Virus record (IMG/VR): IMGVR_UViG_3300024265_000170
Span: 1-28,891 of that record
Direction: 5' to 3' (one strand)
Length of the DNA: 28,891 bases
Source of the DNA: a virus
Of this stretch, positions 1 to 6,993 are shown one piece after another; the first letter of the stretch is position 1, and each line of letters begins with the position of its first letter. The translations under genes were made by a program, and so were the position numbers. The notes below the pieces were generated by a model, which was given only the letters and a program-made list of their open reading frames with translations, had not been told where the DNA came from and ran no database searches.

Positions 1-413
1 GATCTCAAATAAGACCTCTCAGGCATTTCAATATCTGGGATCATATGACCCTTTGAAAAGAAATCTTTTCCCCCCGATTGCCAGTGTAACGCTTTCTTAT
101 TTCTAGGCGCAACAAAATGAGCCGGAATCAAGCCCCCAAATTCATGGATTTTTGCATAAGGAACACCTGTTGAGAATACATCACTAAATACATTTCCGTC
201 GCTATCAATCCCGACCTTCTTCTGGATCGAGTTGAAGAGGCTTCCCGATTGGACATTCAACACCCGACCGCGGAGGTTGTTTTTGGCCTCAGCTTCCACC
301 AAAGAGGCTGCTCTAAACATAGCCGTTAGAGCGAGCTTTTGGATCACAATCGGCATATTGCGCAGATCTTGGGAAAACTTAGTAATATTGTGATCTATGG
401 TGACCTTTAACAC
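1..413 (-). CDS. HK97 gp10-like head-tail/tail completion protein, 3' truncated by window edge
   Basis: About 137 codons are visible and the frame runs off the left edge, so the C-terminus is missing. The start is a GTG at 413 directly after the TAA of the connector gene; GGAG at 422-419 lies 5 nt upstream, which decides the start. The protein carries the motif YAKIHEFGG followed by a proline-rich stretch and, near the edge, PERSYLR. These are hallmarks of HK97-gp10-like and Mu gpG-type morphogenesis proteins that act at the head-tail joint or tail terminator. Its place right after the connector gene matches the usual siphovirus order. Family recognition is by motif only; the exact role (completion or tail terminator) is inferred. 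Confidence 0.8.
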   Translation of the reverse strand, partial: MLKVTIDHNITKFSQDLRNMPIVIQKLALTAMFRAASLVEAEAKNNLRGRVLNVQSGSLFNSIQKKVGIDSDGNVFSDVFSTGVPYAKIHEFGGLIPAHFVAPRNKKALHWQSGGKDFFSKGHMIPDIEMPERSYLR

Positions 414-1463
414 TTAAACTCCAAATAAATTGATTTGAGGCTTTTCATAAGCTCCAAGAGTCATATTCTCATAAGGATCCAGCAGCTCAGTGACAGCCTC
501 TGGGACGCCGTCTTTTAATTTGGTGAAGCTTTGCCCCATAGTTCCTTTGCTTAAAACGCCGAGAGTTCTGTTCGATCGTTGGAACTCCCAGAATTCAATG
601 ATTTGAAGAGTCGCCATTTTGATTCCGCCCGGAACATCATCGGCATCCAGCGCCCAACCAGCTTCATAATTTACGCGAATCGAGCCAAGCTCAGATCCTG
701 AAAAGACTCGACCAATGACGTTATTCTCATCATCATCTCTGAGAGCAATATCATTTCCAATTTTAGTCAAAGCAACATCCGCATCTTGAGGGATATCAGC
801 CACACCTCTCAACAAAAAGTTGATAGGATCTAACTCGGTTTCCGCGCCAAAATTTCGATTGAAATCAATAAATATTGAGTTTATTTGTCTAATAGGCCAA
901 TGGCTTGGGACAATTACATTTGAATTGTTCCCGTCTAGATCTTCCTGCTTTGTTCTAGTGATCACATTTGTTTGAATATAACGCTCCACCCAATCCGTAG
1001 CTGAGTTGATCAAAAGCTCATATCTTTTTCGGCGTTCCTCGACTCCTTTATCAAAAGCAACATCATCAAGACCGCCAGCTAAATTGGCCACAGCCACAGG
1101 ACTCGTTTGAGCTGTTGCCCCAGTTCCTGAGACAGTCACGTCGACCAAAGCCGCGGCGGCTGGGAATCCATCCACCAAAGCTTTCACAGCGTCGGCATCA
1201 GTTGTTCCGTCGGGGAATGTCACCTCGATAACATTCGCCGAAGGAACCGCAACAGCAGCGACTCCGTCTTTATATTCAATTGTGATGGCATTTCCCAAAA
1301 CACCAACCAATTTGGCAATGTATGTCAAATCCTGAATAACAAGAAAAGCCTTCACCTCAGCCTGAGGAACATCAATCTTTATATCCTCAACACCAAGCCA
1401 TTCAGCGACCTCGTCGACTGTACAATAAACTTTAGCTTTTAATTTACTGATAAATGTAGCCAT
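414..1463 (-). CDS. Head-tail connector (HK97 gp6-like) with an inserted N-terminal domain
   Basis: 349 aa, ATG at 1463 after GGAGG 5 nt upstream. Residues about 140-349 read as a gp6/YqbG-type connector: a helical start (VEERRKRYELLINSATDWVE), then a region ending in a helix about amides typical of ring-forming adaptors that dock under the portal. Connectors of this family are usually about 100-200 aa. Here residues about 45-133 form an extra Ala/Val/Gly-rich beta module (IEYKDG, VTFPDGTTDADAV, LAGGLDD) of a type that recurs in phage structural proteins, placed between the first helix and the rest. It follows the decoration genes and precedes the gp10-like gene. The connector role is fairly secure; the function of the insert is unknown. 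Confidence 0.75.
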   Translation of the reverse strand: MATFISKLKAKVYCTVDEVAEWLGVEDIKIDVPQAEVKAFLVIQDLTYIAKLVGVLGNAITIEYKDGVAAVAVPSANVIEVTFPDGTTDADAVKALVDGFPAAAALVDVTVSGTGATAQTSPVAVANLAGGLDDVAFDKGVEERRKRYELLINSATDWVERYIQTNVITRTKQEDLDGNNSNVIVPSHWPIRQINSIFIDFNRNFGAETELDPINFLLRGVADIPQDADVALTKIGNDIALRDDDENNVIGRVFSGSELGSIRVNYEAGWALDADDVPGGIKMATLQIIEFWEFQRSNRTLGVLSKGTMGQSFTKLKDGVPEAVTELLDPYENMTLGAYEKPQINLFGV

Positions 1464-1477
1464 AAAGCCTCCACTTA

Positions 1478-1487
1478 GTATTTACAA
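1478..1487 (-). promoter_or_regulatory. TTGTAAATA motif upstream of connector gene
   Basis: Minus-strand TTGTAAATAC starts 24 nt before the connector ATG. It matches motifs before the portal, protease and capsid genes and could be a phage late-promoter -10-like element; no -35 is evident. Confidence 0.4.
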
Positions 1488-1488
1488 A

Positions 1489-1959
1489 CTAGATATCAAC
1501 CGGCTTATCGAATAGGAATTTCCGGAAAGTATTCTTGGCCGATCTCAAATTCCCATGGTTCGAATCTACAGGTCCAGGAAGAATATTCAAAGCATAATTT
1601 GTTGGACCAGATGTTTGAGTGATCGTAGCTGTAAAGCCTCTGAGGGTTTTAGTCCGAACCCTAGGAGCGATTAACTTATAGGTATCTGTTACCAAAGGCG
1701 TTCCGGAAAAAGCTACAGTGACCGTGACAACGCCTGTTCCTGGCGTGTATGTGTCAACCTTCCTTCTTTCACCAGATTGAGCGCCCGATGTCATTTGAAT
1801 CTCATAACTATCAAGATCAGCCGCTAAAGGGAATGTCCCATTTAATGTGGTGTCTTCCACAGAACTTGGTGAAGCCGCGTCAGTTAAAGACGATAAATGA
1901 GAAGGCGTTCCAACTGTATTAAAACGCCAAGATGCTGAATCCGATACCCCTATTCCCAT
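1489..1959 (-). CDS. Putative phage structural protein, beta-rich
   Basis: 156 aa. ATG at 1959 with GAGGGG 7 nt upstream. The central stretch SGAQSGERRKVDTYTPGTG followed by alternating Val/Thr and a TDTYKL segment resembles a small beta module found in many phage virion proteins that bind or decorate the capsid or tail. No signal peptide, membrane segment or catalytic motif is visible. It sits between small genes behind the large decoration candidate and the connector, so a virion role is likely by context. I do not recognise a named family, and the exact role is unknown. Confidence 0.7.
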   Translation of the reverse strand: MGIGVSDSASWRFNTVGTPSHLSSLTDAASPSSVEDTTLNGTFPLAADLDSYEIQMTSGAQSGERRKVDTYTPGTGVVTVTVAFSGTPLVTDTYKLIAPRVRTKTLRGFTATITQTSGPTNYALNILPGPVDSNHGNLRSAKNTFRKFLFDKPVDI

Positions 1960-1960
1960 T

Positions 1961-2158
1961 TTAAGTCCCCTCGTTCAATTTGACCAACTCTTCAAGAATT
2001 GCCGCCAATAAAGCTTTAGTTGGATCTAAATCATATTCACTCTTTAAAGTAGGATTGGCGATCAGTTTTTTTACCTCTTTGTCGAGTTTATCCTTTTTCT
2101 TTTTATTATCTTTGGCAGCCTTATTTTGTCGAATCTCTTCTTTTGTTACTTCTTTCAT
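1961..2158 (-). CDS. Small basic helical protein, unknown
   Basis: 65 aa, ATG at 2158 with GAGG 7 nt upstream; it starts 2 nt after the previous stop and ends 1 nt before the next gene's start, so it is part of the same message. It is rich in Lys/Glu in the first 35 residues (a KDNKKKKDKLDKEVKKL stretch) and ends with an amphipathic helix (LLAAILEELVKLNEG). It could be a small virion-associated or chaperone-type protein. No family is recognised. The tight spacing and strong ribosome site support it being real. Confidence 0.65.
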   Translation of the reverse strand: MKEVTKEEIRQNKAAKDNKKKKDKLDKEVKKLIANPTLKSEYDLDPTKALLAAILEELVKLNEGT

Positions 2159-2160
2159 AA

Positions 2161-2499
2161 CTAGACCTCAACCAATTCTGTGATAACAGCACATCCACCA
2201 ATAGCAACACCTTCAGAGGTTTCAAGATTTGATAAAACCAAAGCAATCTTTTTAACTCCATCACCAGTTCCGACAAACTGTTTAAATGCAGCATCTTGGA
2301 TTTGAATAATCTCTTCATTCTCAGACCCATAATCCCAAACAATACAGACAGTTGCAGTTTTATTCTGAGTGATATTCCCAATTAATTTTTCCAAATAAAC
2401 TTCTGCTTGATCGTCGGGGATCATAGAAATCGCCGAATCAGAAGCTGCTGGAACAATTTCGGCCAAATGCAATGGAGTTTTTATTCTCTTTTTTCCCAT
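2161..2499 (-). CDS. Hypothetical protein in the head module
   Basis: 112 aa, ATG at 2499 with GGAG 6 nt upstream. The sequence is a mixed alpha/beta small globular protein with a run reading TATVCIVWDYGSENEEII and a C-terminal hydrophobic stretch (VAIGGCAVITELVEV). It has no signal peptide, metal motif or recognised family. It is bracketed by the 439-aa decoration candidate (stop 2 nt upstream of its start) and the 65-aa basic protein, so it is probably expressed with late structural genes. Function unknown. Confidence 0.65.
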   Translation of the reverse strand: MGKKRIKTPLHLAEIVPAASDSAISMIPDDQAEVYLEKLIGNITQNKTATVCIVWDYGSENEEIIQIQDAAFKQFVGTGDGVKKIALVLSNLETSEGVAIGGCAVITELVEV

Positions 2500-2501
2500 A
2501 A

Positions 2502-3821
2502 TTATCTCCAGTTCACCACGACTTCAAAACCAGCTCCACTTGTATCATAAAAGAGACCATTGTTTAATCGTCGGCCATAAGGGATTGGGATTTGATCATT
2601 CGTCAAATCAAGAGAAATTATAGGAACCCCAACAGCCGCAATGTTATCAAAAAGCTCCAAAGTCGCACCAGCAACTCCGACTTCATTGATAATCACTGAA
2701 ACCAATTCCCCCGGAGAATTCTTTAATAAACCGTCTCCATCTAAAATAGTGACTGAATCCGGCTGAGCTGACGATGTTCCAATCCTCGAACAACTAAAAC
2801 CCCTTGTTTTTAGAGTATTTACGGCTGTATTACCGTTGATATTTTCAACCCTTAGAGCGACCGCCAAATGAACGGTATCGTATGCAACAGATAGCAGCGA
2901 TCTCATAGTATGGACTAATCGACGATTTTGAAAAAATAAAATAACTCCAGCGTTATAAACCAACTCAAAAACGCTAACTATTTCACTTTTCCTAAAGGCA
3001 ACGTTTCCATTAAAATTGTTTTCAAAGATCTCCTCAACGTCAGATCCACCACGCTGTCTAACTAGACTAATTACCCCACTGTTATTTCTAAACAAAACCC
3101 CATCTTGAATAGTCGACAAACCAGCCGGTTGAATAGGATCAAAAACACCGAATTCTCTGATCACGTCGGGAGCATTTACATCTTCCATTTGGATCGCGAG
3201 ATGAGCCTTGTTGAATGTGGCAGTTACAAATTCAGCTCTATTGGCCGTCTGAACTTCGGCGATAGAATCAGCAACAGCACCGGTACTTAAAACCAACTCA
3301 CCATTAACAACTGCACCAGATCCAGATCCGACATTATTCGTCAACCAAGTTACGTCGGGCAATGGTCCGGATTCAAAGTTTCCACCGATTAAGCGAATCA
3401 ACTCTCCGGTTTCAATAACTCCGCTTGGAGCCACTACAAATGGAGATCTCGTTTCAGTATCGAACAGAGCATCCCTTGACATATTTTGATAAACTGAAAC
3501 ACCTACAGAGAATTCGACATCCCCAGTTAAAATCTCAGCTTCAAAGGTTACAAAACTGTGGAAGTCTATAAGGGTCTTTTTAACCGGACCAACGCTATCA
3601 CAAGGAATCAATAGTATCTGAACGGGATCCACACTGTCGCTAAATCTGTCAAAAACCTTTAGCATTATAGCCGAATCCGGAGCCATCGTTTTGACAAAAA
3701 TACTAACGACAAGACGAGACCCTTTGACGATCTCAAGATCTCTTGAAATCGTTGAAGGACTAATCGTCTTTAAAGGGAAAACAACTTTGGTGTCATTTTC
3801 TTTGACTTTAAGGAACTCCAA
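2502..3821 (-). CDS. Large beta-rich virion protein, decoration or surface-binding candidate
   Basis: 439 aa. The only start in frame after the upstream stop is TTG at 3821, with GGAG 7 nt before it; it begins 4 nt after the preceding gene. Residues about 140-345 resemble a jelly-roll/laminin-G-like sandwich (repeated beta strands, WLTNNVGSGSG, LAIQMEDVN, HLAVALRVEN). The last 80 residues (LLKNSPGELVSVIINEVG, then ATLELFDN, ending in GRRLNNGLFYDTSGAG) match a short beta module common at the C-terminus of phage capsid-decoration proteins. No catalytic residues are evident. Its place one small gene after the major capsid protein suggests a capsid surface protein. A receptor-binding role is possible but less supported. 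Confidence 0.7.
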   Translation of the reverse strand: MEFLKVKENDTKVVFPLKTISPSTISRDLEIVKGSRLVVSIFVKTMAPDSAIMLKVFDRFSDSVDPVQILLIPCDSVGPVKKTLIDFHSFVTFEAEILTGDVEFSVGVSVYQNMSRDALFDTETRSPFVVAPSGVIETGELIRLIGGNFESGPLPDVTWLTNNVGSGSGAVVNGELVLSTGAVADSIAEVQTANRAEFVTATFNKAHLAIQMEDVNAPDVIREFGVFDPIQPAGLSTIQDGVLFRNNSGVISLVRQRGGSDVEEIFENNFNGNVAFRKSEIVSVFELVYNAGVILFFQNRRLVHTMRSLLSVAYDTVHLAVALRVENINGNTAVNTLKTRGFSCSRIGTSSAQPDSVTILDGDGLLKNSPGELVSVIINEVGVAGATLELFDNIAAVGVPIISLDLTNDQIPIPYGRRLNNGLFYDTSGAGFEVVVNWR

Positions 3822-3825
3822 CCCC

Positions 3826-4065
3826 TTACTCCGATTTTAAATTTTTAAGCTTTTTGGTCTTTGTCCATGGTCTTTTATATTCCATCTTGTTTTTAGTCGG
3901 AGCTTTGGTCTTTGGGCCACCTTCTAAGGTGAAAGCCTCTGGATATTTTATAGCCAAAGATTGAGCCATGCCATCGGCTGTCTGGATATGCGTCCCGGCT
4001 TTGCGTTCAATATTGCTACCAAGGGCTTTCATGGCCTCTTTAGGGTCTTTAATCAATAATTTCAT
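3826..4065 (-). CDS. Small Lys-rich protein following the capsid gene, unknown
   Basis: 79 aa. A longer reading would begin with TTG at 4080, but that codon lies in the ribosome-binding region: GGAGG at 4075-4071 is 5 nt from ATG 4065, which is the better start. The first half is a compact helical stretch (DPKEAMKALGSNIERKAG); the last 25 residues are Lys/Thr/Pro-rich (KTKAPTKNKM, WTKTKKLKNLKSE) and probably disordered. It lies immediately after a terminator hairpin that follows the capsid gene, so it should be made at lower levels than the capsid protein. No family recognised. Confidence 0.65.
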   Translation of the reverse strand: MKLLIKDPKEAMKALGSNIERKAGTHIQTADGMAQSLAIKYPEAFTLEGGPKTKAPTKNKMEYKRPWTKTKKLKNLKSE

Positions 4066-4078
4066 TCTAACCTCCGTC

Positions 4079-4107
4079 AAAAAAAAAGGGAGACGCTACC
4101 GCCTCCC
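4079..4107 (-). terminator. Rho-independent terminator after the major capsid gene
   Basis: On the minus strand GGGAGGCG, loop GTAG, CGTCTCCC forms an 8-bp stem (one G-T pair) followed by nine Ts. It lies 35 nt past the capsid stop and ends right at the ribosome site of the next gene, so it likely causes partial termination and lowers expression of downstream head genes. Confidence 0.85.
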
Positions 4108-4142
4108 TCATATCATCTACCGCCTAGCGGTCTTTTAGCTGA

Positions 4143-5498
4143 TTACAGTGCGATATTGAAGATCTCCGCGCCAGAACTCTCTGTGGCGTAGTTTGATCCG
4201 TCAGCTTTCAATACAGCTTGGAAGGCGTACCTTTGAAAGCTAACCATATCGAGGACATCCAACTCAGTCTTATTCGAGTCCACTCGAACTTGAACCGGTC
4301 GTCTCAATCCAGTAAACCAACGCTTGCGGTTTACCATGAGGACTGATCCTCGGATGTTATTTGGAACAGTTGCAGAGTTAACTCCAGTCGTGTCCAGATC
4401 CTCTCGGAGATATTCGCTGACAATAACTGGCATTCCTTCGTAAGCTGCGAGTTGACCAGTGATCACGGTTGCTTTCGCTCCCAATTGCTCCATGGTTCGA
4501 ACATCGTCAAGCTGAAGAAGTTGGTTGTAAACTTTTGGACCTGAGATCAAAACCAATTGGCTTGGATCTACACCGAATTTGCCCATTTTTGCTCGACCGT
4601 CTGAAAGTTCAGATTCACTAATAGCCGCATCGCCCACATCTACTCGAGAATCTGGATCAGCAGCCTGCAAACGAACTCGAATCCCATCCCAAGCCGTCTC
4701 AGGAGTTGTGGCCAAAATTGAAGCGATGGTCGTACCACCGGCAACATCGGGCAACTGTGAGAAGTTATGCATGGCGCCAGTTGAATCGCCTTCAAGGATC
4801 GCGATTTCAACCGACTTTTCTTGGCCTTCAATCAACTCAATCCTGATAGCGCGAACGATATCTGGAGCAGAATCTTCATTTAACTCCTCGGGCAACTCAT
4901 AACGGTTAGCGAGCTTCACCGCGTCAAACTGAATTGTCTCATCAGTGTTAAAGACTTGCTTGGCGCCTGCTGTGGCCTGACCAAGCTTCCGAGCAACGGC
5001 ACCATTCGTTAGAACTGGCCATTTAAACGGATTTGAAGGCATTCGGACTTCCATGAAAAGCCCGGAGACTTTTCGATCCAAATTGAATTCATCTATATAT
5101 GAGCTGGCGACCAACGTTGGGATCCATTCGAAACCCTCGTCACCTGATTCAATACCAAAGGCCTTCATGGTGTACTGAAAATTGTCATTGTAATATTTGA
5201 GATCTTTCACATCTTTTTTGAAGAGCTGTGCTGAGATCATCAAAACATCCACATCCTCTTTGAATTGCTTAGCTAAAGCAATTTCATCAGCTCCGAGATA
5301 TGCGTATTTTTTGTCAGAAGTGTCCACACTGAGAAGAGCGTCAAAACTTTTTGCTCCCCAACCGCTCAGCTTTGTGCGAGCCGCTTTAGGCATAAGCTTT
5401 TTGTTTGCCGGTTTTGCTGGTTTTCCACTGGCTGCTGCTTTCGCTTTGGCTGTGGCCACCTGTTTACGCAAAGTCGCTACGGTTTGTTTGAGATTCAT
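4143..5498 (-). CDS. Major capsid protein, HK97 fold
   Basis: 451 aa, ATG at 5498 with GGAG 6 nt upstream. The first 45 residues are Ala/Lys-rich (ATLRKQVATAKAKAAASGK), followed by a helical region to about residue 110; this looks like a delta-domain that guides assembly and would be removed by the upstream protease. The rest fits the HK97 coat fold: an E-loop and spine helix region, then GVDPSQLVLISGPKVYNQLL and a P-domain ending in RRPVQVRVDSNKTELD and SFQRYAFQAV. Gene order (protease, scaffold candidate, capsid) supports it. The cleavage site cannot be read from sequence alone. Two TTGTAnATA motifs precede it and a terminator follows. Confidence 0.92.
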   Translation of the reverse strand: MNLKQTVATLRKQVATAKAKAAASGKPAKPANKKLMPKAARTKLSGWGAKSFDALLSVDTSDKKYAYLGADEIALAKQFKEDVDVLMISAQLFKKDVKDLKYYNDNFQYTMKAFGIESGDEGFEWIPTLVASSYIDEFNLDRKVSGLFMEVRMPSNPFKWPVLTNGAVARKLGQATAGAKQVFNTDETIQFDAVKLANRYELPEELNEDSAPDIVRAIRIELIEGQEKSVEIAILEGDSTGAMHNFSQLPDVAGGTTIASILATTPETAWDGIRVRLQAADPDSRVDVGDAAISESELSDGRAKMGKFGVDPSQLVLISGPKVYNQLLQLDDVRTMEQLGAKATVITGQLAAYEGMPVIVSEYLREDLDTTGVNSATVPNNIRGSVLMVNRKRWFTGLRRPVQVRVDSNKTELDVLDMVSFQRYAFQAVLKADGSNYATESSGAEIFNIAL

Positions 5499-5507
5499 TT
5501 GGGACTC

Positions 5508-5517
5508 CTATTTACAA
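5508..5517 (-). promoter_or_regulatory. TTGTAAATAG motif, proximal to capsid gene
   Basis: Minus-strand TTGTAAATAG runs directly into the GGAG ribosome site of the capsid gene. It is too close to the start to make a normal leader, so it may not act as a promoter here despite matching the recurring motif. Confidence 0.3.
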
Positions 5518-5552
5518 TAAAAATTGAAATTTGATTTTGGTTCCTTCATTAA

Positions 5553-5562
5553 CTATATACAA
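5553..5562 (-). promoter_or_regulatory. TTGTATATAG motif, distal capsid promoter candidate
   Basis: Minus-strand TTGTATATAG followed by TTAATGAAGG, 55-64 nt upstream of the capsid ATG, inside a 103-nt gap. The protease-gene motif has the same layout (TTGTAAATAG then TCAATGAAAGG). It would give a leader of about 45 nt before the most highly expressed gene. Confidence 0.45.
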
Positions 5563-5601
5563 CACCGCCCAAAGTAACTTCTGAGCGGCGCTTAATTTGG
5601 A

Positions 5602-6234
5602 CTAATCTTTGTCTTCTGACTCCACATCCGCAATCTCTTCAAGCTCTTTCAAAAGATCGTCAGCTTCATCAAGCAGCTTCTCTTCTTCCTCATCGGAAAG
5701 CTTTTCGTCGCCACCATCAGCAGCAAGTTTGGCCGCTTCTTCAGCAGCTAATTTCTCAGCAGCTAATCGAGCCTCTTTCTCTTCTTCGGTCTCTTCTTCT
5801 TCCTCATCTTCATGAGTATCATCGCCTTTATCACCCGCGTCAGATTCGAGAACCACAGACATAGCTTCCATCAAAACGTCTAGCTTTTCGTTGATAGCCG
5901 CGAGCATGGCTTTATCATCCTCATCTTCCGGCATCTTTGCAGCTTCTTCAGCGGCAATTCGAGCAGCTTCATCTTCAGCCTCTTTGGCTAATTTGGCAGC
6001 AGCCTCTTTCTCAGCGTCAGTTTGACCATCAGCAGCAAGTTTGGCGGCTTCTTCAGCGGCTAATTTCTCAGCAGCTTCTGTGGCCAACTTCTCAGCAGCT
6101 AATTTCTCAGCAGCTAGTCGAACCGCTTTCTCAGCATCCGTCTCAGCCTTAGCGTCCTTTTTCTTGGCGTTCTTCTTTTGAGACTCAAGATAGAATTTCA
6201 TCTTTGCCAAAACTTGCTTCTTTTTCAATTTCAT
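5602..6234 (-). CDS. Candidate scaffolding protein, Ala/Glu/Lys coiled coil
   Basis: 210 aa from ATG 6234, chosen because GGGAG lies 6 nt upstream; an ATG at 6240 abuts that site and a longer frame overlaps the protease gene. The sequence is low-complexity and helical: repeats of AAEKLAAEEAAKLAADG, then acidic blocks (DEEEEETEEE) and a Leu-patterned C-terminal helix (LLDEADDLLKELEEIAD). It is strongly acidic in the C-terminal half and basic at the N-terminus. The location between prohead protease and capsid gene is the standard place for a scaffold. The capsid protein also seems to have a delta-domain, which would make a separate scaffold partly redundant, so this role is inferred. Confidence 0.75.
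   Translation of the reverse strand: MKLKKKQVLAKMKFYLESQKKNAKKKDAKAETDAEKAVRLAAEKLAAEKLATEAAEKLAAEEAAKLAADGQTDAEKEAAAKLAKEAEDEAARIAAEEAAKMPEDEDDKAMLAAINEKLDVLMEAMSVVLESDAGDKGDDTHEDEEEEETEEEKEARLAAEKLAAEEAAKLAADGGDEKLSDEEEEKLLDEADDLLKELEEIADVESEDKD
5714..5764. repeat. 51-nt imperfect direct repeat, copy 1
   Basis: This stretch in the scaffold-candidate gene matches 6026-6076 with two differences. It encodes the AAEKLAAEEAAKLAADG unit and probably arose by duplication in the coding sequence. Confidence 0.8.
6026..6076. repeat. 51-nt imperfect direct repeat, copy 2
   Basis: Second copy of the 51-nt unit at 5714-5764, same orientation, about 312 nt apart. The repeats could recombine and shorten the coiled coil; the region between also contains shorter related units. 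Confidence 0.8.
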
Positions 6235-6250
6235 GACCATCTCCCTAAAA

Positions 6251-6940
6251 TTACTGTTCTTTTTTAGATTCTTGATAAATTTCAACTAACTCACTAACAA
6301 AACCCGGATCAATCTTCTCATCACTAGACAGCTGATTCATTGCCTCGCAAAGGAACGTCTTGAAATCATCCGACATCGAAACATCAGATTTATCATCGCC
6401 CTTCTCACCTTCTGTCGGCTCAAACTTCGCAAATGGATTGCATGGAATAGTGACAACCGAAATCTCCAAGAGTTCGATTTCTTTAACAATATTGACAGCT
6501 TCGCCCTTGTCCCAATCAGCATCAAGCTCATTGTAGCCAATGGAAAAGGTTTTGAGAGCGCCTTCGTCAATCTTGGTTCGCACGTCCTCAACATCTTTGG
6601 CCTTTGAGATCATAGCTTTGACCCAAAGTCCTTTTCTTTCAGCATTCTCGTCATTTATGATCTTGAACTCGATAACTTTGCCGATGATCTTGTCCCAATC
6701 GTGTTGGAATAAAAGGACAGGATTCTCCATAAATTCAGACATTGTCTTTTCAAATGCTGATGGAAGGATTATGTCGTCGACGCGATCTTTGTCGGAAGTG
6801 TTAGCAAAACCTTGGATGAAAATATTTCCTTTTCCATCCTTTTCGACCGACTTTTTGTCCCAGTCGATAGCGCAAGTCATCCGCTTCATTTTTTCTGCGG
6901 AGTGTCGCTTATGTTTGTCTTTTATATTGTAGCACTTCAT
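6251..6940 (-). CDS. Prohead protease, HK97 gp4-like (peptidase S78)
   Basis: 229 aa. The S78 family matures proheads by cutting the capsid delta-domain and scaffold. Catalytic landmarks are present: His80 in LLFQHDWDKIIGKV, Ser133 in LKTFSIGY, and an acidic residue near Glu159 in the strand ELLEISVVTIP that ends in CNPFA. The N-terminal part has the typical GFANTSDKDRVDDIILPSAF strand. The C-terminal 55 residues are acidic and likely disordered. The ATG at 6940 has GGGA about 10 nt upstream, slightly long, but no internal start is better. It lies between the portal and the scaffold candidate as expected. Confidence 0.92.
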   Translation of the reverse strand: MKCYNIKDKHKRHSAEKMKRMTCAIDWDKKSVEKDGKGNIFIQGFANTSDKDRVDDIILPSAFEKTMSEFMENPVLLFQHDWDKIIGKVIEFKIINDENAERKGLWVKAMISKAKDVEDVRTKIDEGALKTFSIGYNELDADWDKGEAVNIVKEIELLEISVVTIPCNPFAKFEPTEGEKGDDKSDVSMSDDFKTFLCEAMNQLSSDEKIDPGFVSELVEIYQESKKEQ

Positions 6941-6963
6941 TTTTACACAATCCCTTTCATTGA

Positions 6964-6973
6964 CTATTTACAA
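6964..6973 (-). promoter_or_regulatory. TTGTAAATAG motif upstream of prohead protease
   Basis: Minus-strand TTGTAAATAG followed by TCAATGAAAGG, 24-33 nt before the protease ATG in the short portal-protease gap. It shares at least 16 positions with the distal capsid motif. Candidate late promoter. Confidence 0.45.
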
Positions 6974-6993
6974 TTCCCAGACTCAAACCTTTT

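Noticed and set aside
4119-4131. Second terminator hairpin (ACCGC-TAG-GCGGT)
   Set aside because: The stem is only 5 bp and on the minus strand no T-tract follows; it may at most assist the adjacent terminator.
5602-6140. CRISPR-like or tandem-repeat array
   Set aside because: The repeats are in frame, imperfect and encode a coiled coil; there are no spacers of regular length.
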